Below are positions 56,893 to 64,000 of a stretch of 64,000 nucleotides of DNA, piece by piece. Position 1 is the first letter of the stretch; each line of letters opens with the position of its first letter. This DNA is from Neptuniibacter sp. 1_MG-2023. GTDB lineage: Bacteria > Pseudomonadota > Gammaproteobacteria > Pseudomonadales > Balneatricaceae. Location: contig NZ_JAUOQR010000004.1 in the NCBI RefSeq assembly GCF_030547185.1, forward strand, positions 1-64,000. Direction: 5' to 3'. The notes beneath the pieces are model-generated. The model was given only the letters and a program-made list of their open reading frames with translations, was not told the origin of the DNA and searched no databases. A program made the position numbers and the translations under genes.

Positions 56893-57855
56893 TTATTCGA
56901 TCGATTCGGATGGATGAGTGGGTAGCTTAATTGTAAATGTTGTCCCTTGACCTTCAATGCTGTGAACACTGATCTCTCCATCGTGGTCTTTTATAATACC
57001 GTAAGCAATGGCTAATCCCATCCCCGTACCTGAGCCTATAGGCTTAGTTGTATAAAAAGGAACAAAAATCTCTTTTTCTACCTCCTCGCTCATACCTGAA
57101 CCATTATCCGTGATTTCAATAATAATTTCAGATTGTACGGTACGAGTAGATATCTCAATTATTGGTTTTTCTCTGTCTTCTGTCGCGTGCTTGGCATTGA
57201 TGATTAAATTTAGAAAAACCTGGTTAAGTTCGTTTAAGTTGCAGGGAAACTCAGGTATTGGCTCAAGATCTAATTTTACTTCTACGGTGTTCTTTAACTC
57301 GCTATTGAGTAGCTTTAAGGTACTGAGAATACCGTCTACTACATTTGCAGAACTGCGGCCAGTTGACTGTATTCGCGCAAAACTGCGTAAATTCATCACA
57401 ATATCGCGTACGCGAGTTAATCCCTCAACTGTATCAGTCATCAGTTCAGGAAGGTCTTCTTGAATAAATTCAATATCTTCCTCTTCGAAGAGCTTTTCCA
57501 AATCAGCTTGTACTGTACTTGGTAGCGCTTCATTGATGTTCTGTATAAATGAAATTAACCGAGTATATGAACAATGGTATCGCCCTAAGGACTCTATATT
57601 ACTTTTTACAAATGCGAGGGGGTTATTGATTTCATGGGCCATGCCCGCAGCTATGGTACCGAGTGTAGCTAGCTTTTCGTTTTGTAATATGGTGGTTTGT
57701 TGCTTTTGTAGCAGATCCAAGTTTTCTTTTAAGCGTTCATTTTGCAGGAAAATTTCCCGCGATTTATTTTCTAATAGCTCTTCTGCTTTCAGGCGTGCAC
57801 GTTTCTCTCTTTCATAGGCTACTTTATAAGCGTTTTCTTGATCCTGTATACCCAT
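56893..57855 (-). CDS. Soluble histidine kinase coupled to H-NOX (HnoK-like)
   Basis: 320 residues, no membrane helix. An N-terminal coiled coil (about 1-60) leads to the H-box GMAHEINNP with His74, then the HATPase domain with the N-box NLIINAKHA, G1 DNGSGMS and G2 GTGMGLAI. Its ATG overlaps the H-NOX stop as TAATG, so the two are translated together. Known HnoK kinases are inhibited when H-NOX binds NO. Likely receivers are the REC proteins encoded divergently at 58713 and 60462. Confidence 0.85.
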   Translation of the reverse strand: MGIQDQENAYKVAYEREKRARLKAEELLENKSREIFLQNERLKENLDLLQKQQTTILQNEKLATLGTIAAGMAHEINNPLAFVKSNIESLGRYHCSYTRLISFIQNINEALPSTVQADLEKLFEEEDIEFIQEDLPELMTDTVEGLTRVRDIVMNLRSFARIQSTGRSSANVVDGILSTLKLLNSELKNTVEVKLDLEPIPEFPCNLNELNQVFLNLIINAKHATEDREKPIIEISTRTVQSEIIIEITDNGSGMSEEVEKEIFVPFYTTKPIGSGTGMGLAIAYGIIKDHDGEISVHSIEGQGTTFTIKLPTHPSESIE

Positions 57856-58391
57856 TATATGAACCTCAATATCAAGTCACAGTGGTCTGAGCCTTTATGC
57901 ATGCAGACAGGGTGATCAATAGTAATGGCTGTATCATAATGAGTGGCGGCGCCTCTAATGAGGCCTTCAGCAAGAATGCAGAGCTTTCTCGGTGAGCGAT
58001 AGCGCATTAATAAAGTGTCATCTGTATTCTCAGCGTACTCAAAATCAGGGAGGTTTGGATTATCGTATAATTTTCGAACTTCGGTATGAATAACGCTATC
58101 AATACTTTTCAAAAAGCCTTTGAGTGTATCTTCTGCTTCAATAAACAAAGGGTATCGAGTAGCGAGGCCTTTAAATAAACGTATGCCAAAAGCTTCAATA
58201 AGTGTATTAGGCATCATGCCTGTTTTGTCAGAAATTGAGCTGACTAGGTTGAAAAGTTCTTCGTCAGGATAGCTTTCACCCGCGGTATAGATACCATCAA
58301 CAGATTGTGATTCCAGAATCTCATTCCACACTTGCATACTGTATTGTTCAACTACCATCTCTTCGAGAACATTAAAAATCACACCTTTCAT
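57855..58391 (-). CDS. Heme-dependent NO sensor (H-NOX)
   Basis: 178-residue heme protein. Key residues fall at the canonical positions: proximal His102 in DSVIHTEVRKLY, Pro115, and the heme-propionate motif Y131-x-S133-x-R135. Position 140 is Leu rather than Tyr, which in this family means NO binding without stable O2 binding. C-terminal Cys138, Cys163 and Cys171 correspond to the redox/zinc cysteines reported for facultative-aerobe H-NOX. It is coupled to the kinase gene behind it. Confidence 0.93.
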   Translation of the reverse strand: MKGVIFNVLEEMVVEQYSMQVWNEILESQSVDGIYTAGESYPDEELFNLVSSISDKTGMMPNTLIEAFGIRLFKGLATRYPLFIEAEDTLKGFLKSIDSVIHTEVRKLYDNPNLPDFEYAENTDDTLLMRYRSPRKLCILAEGLIRGAATHYDTAITIDHPVCMHKGSDHCDLILRFI

Positions 58392-58712
58392 AATCTACTC
58401 CGTTTACTCAATATAGATCTGGGTTATTTATCTGTTTATCTCAGAGGTAGTGAATTAGTTTTTAATAATAGCTGTTTTTTATCGATAGAGTCAGGCTATG
58501 TTGATTCTGCTTTTACTGAAGTTTATCGGTGTTAATCTTTTTTTGACAATATTTGATCTCTATCCATTGTTTATCCTGATTGGAGAGATTAGGCCTCTAT
58601 AATCTATATATTTATTGATTAGGTTATATTAGAAACTTCACATCAGGGTAGAACCGCTGCATTTAACGGTTATACTGAGTACTACCCGCTTCTTCTACCT
58701 GTAGGTTGTGCC
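58392..58712. other. Divergent promoter region of the NO signalling locus
   Basis: 321 AT-rich bases between hnoX (minus) and the REC-EAL gene (plus). A TATAAT hexamer (about 58599-58604) may serve the plus-strand operon, and TTGACAATATTTGATC (about 58541-58556) is loosely FNR-like but off consensus. No sure NorR, NsrR or sigma-54 site was found. Confidence 0.4.
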
Positions 58713-60437
58713 ATGGATAAATCCCTTTTATTAGTTGATGACGAGCCTTCAATTTTAAGAGCCTTAAAGCGGATTTTTCACCGTGCTGGTTATAAAGTCA
58801 CTATTGCAAATGGCCCAGAAGAAGCATTGGCCATTCTTGAAGATCATTCGTTTCCCATCGTACTTTCTGATTATCGAATGCCGAATAAAACTGGCGGTGA
58901 GCTTTTAATCGAGATTAAAGAAAAATATCCCTCTACATTAGGGCTTATTCTGAGCGGGTATGCAGATCTGCAATCAGTCATTGCAGCCTTAAATAGTGGG
59001 GCTGTCTATAAGTTTTTAGAAAAACCTTGGGATGAAGCTCAGTTATTAGAAGAGATTGATCAAGCCTTTGAGCATTGGCGCCAAGAGAATATATTGCCTC
59101 TCGATGATGTTAGTTCTGATGAGTTGGGTGTGGTTTCCGACCTTGGCAATGTAGCACGGGCTAGCTCCGATTTAATCTACGGAAAGATGACGGTCATGGA
59201 GAGTATTGACCATAAAATATTAACCCAGGCTCATTTCTCACTAGTTTATCTAGATATTAGGCATTTTAGGCACTTTAATGATTGCCTCGGCTATCAGAAA
59301 TCTGACCAACTGTTACACCACATTCATGCCTTGCTGAAGAAACAAATCAGGGCGGATGTTGAATTTAGCTTAATGAATGGGGCTGCTTTTGTTTTTTTTG
59401 TTCCAGAGGTATTTACCGAGGCGAGCGCGTTTGATTTTATTACCTCGCTCTTATCGCCTTTTAAGCAATTAATAACCTTTGATGAACGGGAACTGTTACT
59501 GACCTTTAGTGCTGGTTATTCGGTCTATCCTGACGATGGCCTAACTGCGGAGGCGCTTGTTCGAGGTTCCCAGTTAGCTGCAAATTACAGTAAGGACAGA
59601 GGACTTAATGTTTATCCTCATTATAAAAAAAGCATGGATGGTAACCGTGATGATATGGTGAGTTTGCAAAGTGAACTGTGCCAAGCGTTGAAGCGTAATG
59701 AATTTACATTGTATTACCAGCCAAAAATATCCCTTGCAAACGGTAAGATATTAGGTGCTGAAGCACTTATTCGTTGGCACCACTCCAAAAAAGGGCTGAT
59801 CTCCCCTGATAGGTTTATCCCTCTTGCTGAATTAACGGGATTAATCGAGCCGATCGGGGAGTGGGTTTTATCCACGGCAATTGCTCAAAGCTTTCTTTGG
59901 CAGCAGGAGGGTTTACCCACATTTGTTATGTCGGTGAATGTTTCAGGCCGCCAACTGGTTGAACATGATTTGGCTACTAAGGTGAAAAAGATTATCCAAG
60001 ACAGTGGCTTAGCGCCTGAGTATATAGAGCTGGAAGTGACTGAAACATTTTTGATGCAAGATATTGAGCACAGTATCGATGTGTTAAAAGAGATTCGAGC
60101 TTTAGGTGTCAAAATTGCTATTGATGACTTTGGCACAGGTTACTCTTCCTTAAACTATTTAACGCGCCTTCCTGTTGATACGCTAAAAGTGGACCGTTCA
60201 TTTATTACTGATTTCTCGACAGAGACTGAAAAAACAAATTTAGTCAAAAATATGATCGTCATGTCCCATGATTTAGGTATGCGTGTTGTTGCTGAAGGTG
60301 TTGAAACTCTGGAACAGCTCCAGCAACTCAAGGAAATGAATTGTGATGAAGTGCAAGGGTATTATTTTAGTCGTCCAGTAGTGGCGGAAGAGTTTAAAAA
60401 ATTGTTGCAGGCACAATCTTGGGCTCATTGTCCTTAG
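58713..60437 (+). CDS. Response regulator with degenerate GGDEF and intact EAL domain
   Basis: 574 residues. The REC domain (about 1-125) has acidic DD in LLLVDDEP, phosphoacceptor D53 in LSDYRMP, and SGY and EKPW signals. The GGDEF-type domain (about 180-300) has lost its motif (NGAAF in place of GGDEF), so no cyclase activity is expected. The EAL domain (about 320-565) keeps EALIRWHH, VNVSGRQL, ELEVTET and IDDFGTGYSSLNYL, so c-di-GMP hydrolysis is expected. Similar to HnoB of Shewanella, whose EAL activity is driven by HnoK. Confidence 0.9.
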   Translation: MDKSLLLVDDEPSILRALKRIFHRAGYKVTIANGPEEALAILEDHSFPIVLSDYRMPNKTGGELLIEIKEKYPSTLGLILSGYADLQSVIAALNSGAVYKFLEKPWDEAQLLEEIDQAFEHWRQENILPLDDVSSDELGVVSDLGNVARASSDLIYGKMTVMESIDHKILTQAHFSLVYLDIRHFRHFNDCLGYQKSDQLLHHIHALLKKQIRADVEFSLMNGAAFVFFVPEVFTEASAFDFITSLLSPFKQLITFDERELLLTFSAGYSVYPDDGLTAEALVRGSQLAANYSKDRGLNVYPHYKKSMDGNRDDMVSLQSELCQALKRNEFTLYYQPKISLANGKILGAEALIRWHHSKKGLISPDRFIPLAELTGLIEPIGEWVLSTAIAQSFLWQQEGLPTFVMSVNVSGRQLVEHDLATKVKKIIQDSGLAPEYIELEVTETFLMQDIEHSIDVLKEIRALGVKIAIDDFGTGYSSLNYLTRLPVDTLKVDRSFITDFSTETEKTNLVKNMIVMSHDLGMRVVAEGVETLEQLQQLKEMNCDEVQGYYFSRPVVAEEFKKLLQAQSWAHCP

Positions 60438-60461
60438 GTGAAATCAGGAGAGATAGTAAAA

Positions 60462-61580
60462 ATGCATGGATCTGATGTGATGGATATGAGCCAAGCGACA
60501 GTTTATTTTATTGATGATCAGTCTCAGGTTCTTAGTGCTTTACGTCGAGCATTACGCTCGCGGTTAAAAGGTTGGACCATGATCTTTGAAGCATCCCCCC
60601 GTCAAGCACTAGATCAAATGGCAAAAACGCTTCCTTGGGTTGTACTGGTAGAGAAAAAAATGCCGGAGATGGATGGTGCTGATTTTCTAAAGCAGGTTAA
60701 AACCAATTACCCCGATGCTGTTAGGGTGATTCTTTCCGCGGATATTAGCCATGATACCGTGGTTCAATCTGCCGGCATAGCTCACCTGTTGTTGTCTAAA
60801 CCGTTTGAATTAGATGAAATTGTTGAAGTGATTGAACGTGCGGTTTGCTTAAGAACATTTCAGCTAGACGACAAACTACGAGCTGAAATGGGACAGGTTG
60901 ATAATTTGCCGCTCCTGCCAGCGAACTACCAAGCTTTAGTCCAGTATCTAGATTCAGTCGAGGAACCTGATCCCGCTAAAGTAGATACGCTGCTGAGTCA
61001 TGATGTGGCGGTCTTATCAAAAATACTACAGTTAGCCAATTCTGCATTCTTCTGCGCAGTTAATCCTGTTTACTCAGCACGGGAAGCGGTTATCCGCTTA
61101 GGTTATGACTTGGTCAGAAAGTTAGTGCTCTGTTTTAGCATCTATACTGCAAATGGAGATACTGATTTAAATAGTCAGTTACTCAGAAATTCAGAACGCG
61201 TCGCTGAAAAGTGTATTGAGTTGGCAAGCTTCGCTCGATTGCCCAAAGCGCAAAGAGAGCGCGCTTATTTTACTGGTTTACTGCATAACATCGGAGCATT
61301 AGTTATTTCGGGTAGAGAGGTTAACGCTTCATTCGAGTTGGTTGGTAGTTTTCTGCTCCGGCTATGGGGTTTTGAACAATTGATTGTTGATACGCTTCGT
61401 TACCAATCAAACCCTGAAGCATCAGGCAGTGATGATGTAGTGCTTTATCAGTTACATATCGCTAAGGCTTTGGTTGATGCAGAGAATAATAATCAGCCAC
61501 TGGAATCGTTGTTTGATGAGCTTGACCCTAAACTTATAGAGCAAGCGATGTTATCTGAATACCTGGAGAGTCATGTATGA
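60462..61580 (+). CDS. Response regulator with HDOD output (REC phosphoacceptor replaced by Glu)
   Basis: 372 residues from the ATG at 60462, preceded by AGGAGA; a GTG at 60438, right after the upstream stop, is an alternative. The REC domain keeps the acidic pair (YFIDDQSQ) and the SKPF lysine, but the phosphoacceptor position reads VEKKMPEMDG, with Glu64 for Asp. An HDOD domain follows (about 130-340), with LANSAFFC. HDOD domains relate to HD phosphohydrolases but lack metal ligands. It probably acts as a scaffold or c-di-GMP effector with the EAL protein. Confidence 0.85.
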   Translation: MHGSDVMDMSQATVYFIDDQSQVLSALRRALRSRLKGWTMIFEASPRQALDQMAKTLPWVVLVEKKMPEMDGADFLKQVKTNYPDAVRVILSADISHDTVVQSAGIAHLLLSKPFELDEIVEVIERAVCLRTFQLDDKLRAEMGQVDNLPLLPANYQALVQYLDSVEEPDPAKVDTLLSHDVAVLSKILQLANSAFFCAVNPVYSAREAVIRLGYDLVRKLVLCFSIYTANGDTDLNSQLLRNSERVAEKCIELASFARLPKAQRERAYFTGLLHNIGALVISGREVNASFELVGSFLLRLWGFEQLIVDTLRYQSNPEASGSDDVVLYQLHIAKALVDAENNNQPLESLFDELDPKLIEQAMLSEYLESHV

Positions 61581-62392
61581 AAGGGCGGTTATTCTGCTTA
61601 TTCTTATATCTTGTGATCAGTTCGTCGTTCGTTACTGCAGAAACATTAACGTTTGGCATAGTGCCACAACAGTCAGCTAAAAAACTGGCTAAATTATGGA
61701 CGCCTATTAGCCGCTATTTGAGCGAAAAAACAGGGGTAACCGTCTTGTTTAGCACCGCTCAAGATATTCCTACCTTTGAAAAGAGGTTGCTGGCAGGGGA
61801 ATATGATATCGCGTATATGAACCCATATCATTATACGGTGTTCCATCAAAAGCCTGGCTATGAGGCGATCGCGAAACAGCAAGATCGAGAAATTAAAGGG
61901 ATTGTTGTTGTCGCTAAAGAGAGTGATATAACATCTCTAGATCAGCTATCAGGGGCTACTCTTGCCTTTCCTTCTTTAGCTGCCTTCGCTGCGAGTGTTC
62001 TACCGAGAGCGAAAATGGCGAAGGAGGGGATCGATATAACACCTAAATATGTTTCATCCCATGATTCGGTTTATTTAACGGTTTCGAAAGGTTTATTTCT
62101 AGCTGGGGGCGGCGTTATGCGTACTTTTAATAATACCGCACCCGAAGTAAGAGAAAAGCTTCGGGTGTTATGGGCGACCCCCGGTTACACCCCTCATGCT
62201 ATAGCGGTTCATCCCAGAGTAAATGCTGATTTAAGGCAAAAGATCCAACAAGCATTAATTGATATGGACCAAAATCCAGAGGGAGAAGCGTTATTAAAAG
62301 CGATTCATTTCAAAGGATTAGAGCGCGCAGAAAATAAAGATTGGGATGATGTGCGAGACTTAAATATTAAGCTACTAGAACATTTATTGTAG
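61577..62392 (+). CDS. PhnD-like periplasmic binding protein
   Basis: 271 residues. The signal peptide ends near Ala21 (SFVTA-ETL). It then matches the phosphate/phosphite/phosphonate-binding family: FGIVPQQSAKKLAKLW, YDIAYMNPYHYTVF, KGLFLAGGGV. The ATG overlaps the upstream stop (ATGA). No ABC permease or ATPase is adjacent; the next gene is a membrane kinase, so it probably senses rather than transports. The ligand is not known. Confidence 0.87.
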   Translation: MKGRLFCLFLYLVISSSFVTAETLTFGIVPQQSAKKLAKLWTPISRYLSEKTGVTVLFSTAQDIPTFEKRLLAGEYDIAYMNPYHYTVFHQKPGYEAIAKQQDREIKGIVVVAKESDITSLDQLSGATLAFPSLAAFAASVLPRAKMAKEGIDITPKYVSSHDSVYLTVSKGLFLAGGGVMRTFNNTAPEVREKLRVLWATPGYTPHAIAVHPRVNADLRQKIQQALIDMDQNPEGEALLKAIHFKGLERAENKDWDDVRDLNIKLLEHLL

Positions 62393-62418
62393 TGATCTTT
62401 GTCTAAGAGAGAAATTTT

Positions 62419-64000
62419 GTGTCATTACGACTGAAAACCATTTTAGGTATAGCGATAATCCAAGCGGTTTTACTCCTGCTTTTAGTCTCTATGACGTTAC
62501 ATTATCTTAGAACAACTAACTACGAAAGCCTTTCCAAGCGCGCTTCAACAACAGCGACCTTGTTTGCTACAACTGCCGCCAATGCCGTTTTAAGTTATGA
62601 CTTAGCCTCCTTAGATGCCTTTGTTAGTGAGGTTATGAAAAACTCAGATTTAGTCTATGCACGTGTCTTAGGTCCCGATAATCAATTATTTGCTGAGGAT
62701 GGTGAGGCTAATATTTTGAGCCGCCCATTTGTTTTAGATACAGATGTTGAAAAGGTCAACGACTCGATCTTTGATACTTATGCAGAGATTAGTGAAGGTG
62801 GCGTCGTTTATGGAAGAGTAGAGATTGGTATTGATACCGATAGCCTTTCTACCATTATTGACGAAGCGACTAATAGAAGTGCAACTATTGCTGCTGTTGG
62901 GATGTTATTTGTAGCGCTATTTTCTTCGATGTTGGGTACCTACTTAACAAGCCAGCTTAAATATTTAAGGGCTGCCGCTCGATCGATTTCAAAAGGTGAT
63001 TTAGCGATTAAAATACCGATTAATGGCCGCGACGAGATCGCCGATGTGGCACATGCATTCAACTCTATGGCATCTGATCTAAAAGATGCCAGCTTACGTC
63101 GAGATCAATTTGAAGCGGAATTAAGTGAACTTAACCGCTCCTTAGAAGATAGAGTTAAACGTAGAACTGAAGCGTTAGAAAAAGCCAACAGTGAAATAAA
63201 ATCAGCCCAGACACAGCTTATTCAGTCAGAAAAAATGGCGTCAATTGGTGTGTTATCAGCCGGTGTTGCCCATGAAATTAACAATCCCCTAGGCTTTGTT
63301 ATTAGTAATTTATCAACCTTAGATATCTATGCGCATAACTATCGTGCCTTAGTCACTGAATATCAGCGCTTACTGGAAATTAACGACACCGCTGAGCGTG
63401 AAGAGCAGCTAAATAAGATCCAAGATTTAATTAAAAGCATAGATCTTGAGTTTATGAATGAGGATCTTGATGATCTGTTAAAAGATACCCACGAAGGCTC
63501 AGTTCGAGTTAAAGAGATTGTAAAAGGTTTAAAAGCATTTTCCCATACAGATCAAACGGGGCGTATGCAGTTAGCTGATATTAATGAGTGCATTACGAGT
63601 ACCCTTAAAGTGGTCAATAATGAACTGAAATACCACTGCACTATCTCGACCTCCCTATCAGATATCCCCCAAATATATTGTTTACCTAGCCAGATAAAAC
63701 AAGTGTTACTCAATATTATTTTAAATGCTGGACATGCGATTCAGGGACAGGGTGTTATTGATATATCTAGCAATGTGGTTGAAGATCATATCGAGATACG
63801 CATAAAAGATGATGGTTGTGGTATAGCTGAAGATGAGATCAATAAATTATTTGATCCCTTTTATACAACCAAAAAAGTTGGTGAAGGAACAGGCCTAGGT
63901 TTAGCAATCTCCTACGGCATTATTGTGGATGATCACCACGGTGAAATTAATGTGCAAAGTGAAGAGGGTAAAGGAACCTGCTTTACTATTATATTGCCGA
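62419..64000 (+). CDS. Membrane histidine kinase with HAMP (truncated by window end)
   Basis: Reading from the GTG at 62419 (GAGAG eight bases before), 527 codons remain open to the window end. Order: membrane helix (IAIIQAVLLLLLVSMTL), a periplasmic sensor region, a second helix (TIAAVGMLFVALFSSMLG), HAMP, coiled coil, the H-box GVAHEINNPLGF, and a HATPase domain with NIILNAGHA, DDGCGIAEDE and GTGLGLAISYG. It is probably the receptor for the PhnD-like protein and a second input to the REC proteins. The C terminus lies outside. Confidence 0.88.
   Translation, partial: MSLRLKTILGIAIIQAVLLLLLVSMTLHYLRTTNYESLSKRASTTATLFATTAANAVLSYDLASLDAFVSEVMKNSDLVYARVLGPDNQLFAEDGEANILSRPFVLDTDVEKVNDSIFDTYAEISEGGVVYGRVEIGIDTDSLSTIIDEATNRSATIAAVGMLFVALFSSMLGTYLTSQLKYLRAAARSISKGDLAIKIPINGRDEIADVAHAFNSMASDLKDASLRRDQFEAELSELNRSLEDRVKRRTEALEKANSEIKSAQTQLIQSEKMASIGVLSAGVAHEINNPLGFVISNLSTLDIYAHNYRALVTEYQRLLEINDTAEREEQLNKIQDLIKSIDLEFMNEDLDDLLKDTHEGSVRVKEIVKGLKAFSHTDQTGRMQLADINECITSTLKVVNNELKYHCTISTSLSDIPQIYCLPSQIKQVLLNIILNAGHAIQGQGVIDISSNVVEDHIEIRIKDDGCGIAEDEINKLFDPFYTTKKVGEGTGLGLAISYGIIVDDHHGEINVQSEEGKGTCFTIILP

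Noticed and set aside
58541-58556. FNR-like TTGAC-N-TTGAT sequence before the REC-EAL gene
   Set aside because: Departs from the TTGAT-N4-ATCAA consensus in orientation of the second half.

Overview
The window looks like chromosome of a marine gammaproteobacterium, probably of the Oceanospirillales (Neptunomonas/Amphritea/Marinomonas-like). This rests on gene content and order (cysM-relA-mazG, dusB-fis-purH-purD, accB-accC-prmA, tsaB-uppP-rsmJ, slyX-plsB), on many Gammaproteobacteria-type genes (RelA with EFDD, FolX, SlyX, Mpl, RlmB), and on moderately AT-rich DNA. I could not run a database search, so the genus is an inference. No CRISPR array, prophage or intact insertion sequence was seen.

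Layout. 1-12.0 kb: the 3' end of a tRNA, an alpha/beta-hydrolase-OsmC fusion, then core metabolism (cysM, relA, mazG, ppc, adk, hemH, rlmB). 12.0-13.6 kb: a small integron-like gene-cassette array without a visible integrase, carrying a frameshifted HEPN-like gene and a DUF2569 membrane protein, bounded by attC-type sites. 13.9-22.1 kb: DEAD-box helicase, chemoreceptor, a short Pta-like transferase with AckA, DUF2333 and PilZ proteins. 22.1-32.1 kb: an envelope-related region in which four proteins of different N-terminal type (an ExeA-like AAA ATPase, a YkuD enzyme, an apparent pseudo-ATPase, a TPR lipoprotein) end in the same Csd6-like NTF2-fold domain. It is followed by a LysM-FecR protein translationally coupled to a CHASE2 membrane protein with no output domain. 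32.1-41 kb: purine, tRNA-modification and fatty-acid genes on the minus strand (purD, purH, fis, dusB, a DUF3426 gene, prmA, accC, accB, aroQ).

41-56.8 kb: orphan ParA, a 31-residue membrane protein too short for ordinary gene calling, ppa, fbp, mpl, ubiX, tsaB, uppP, rsmJ, plsB, slyX, a membrane-tethered cold-shock-domain protein, a DsbA-family protein, a small tautomerase, LemA, an M48 peptidase and folX. 56.9-64 kb: a signalling locus. An H-NOX nitric-oxide sensor is coupled to a soluble histidine kinase on the minus strand, diverging from REC-(degenerate GGDEF)-EAL, REC-HDOD, a PhnD-like binding protein and a membrane histidine kinase cut by the window end. By analogy with known H-NOX/HnoK circuits this probably links NO, and perhaps a second periplasmic ligand, to cyclic-di-GMP turnover.

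The best candidates for something undescribed are the Csd6-domain cluster (22.1-29.1 kb, perhaps extending to 32.1 kb), the H-NOX/PhnD signalling locus, the integrase-less cassette array with its HEPN gene, the membrane-anchored cold-shock protein and the 31-residue membrane protein.
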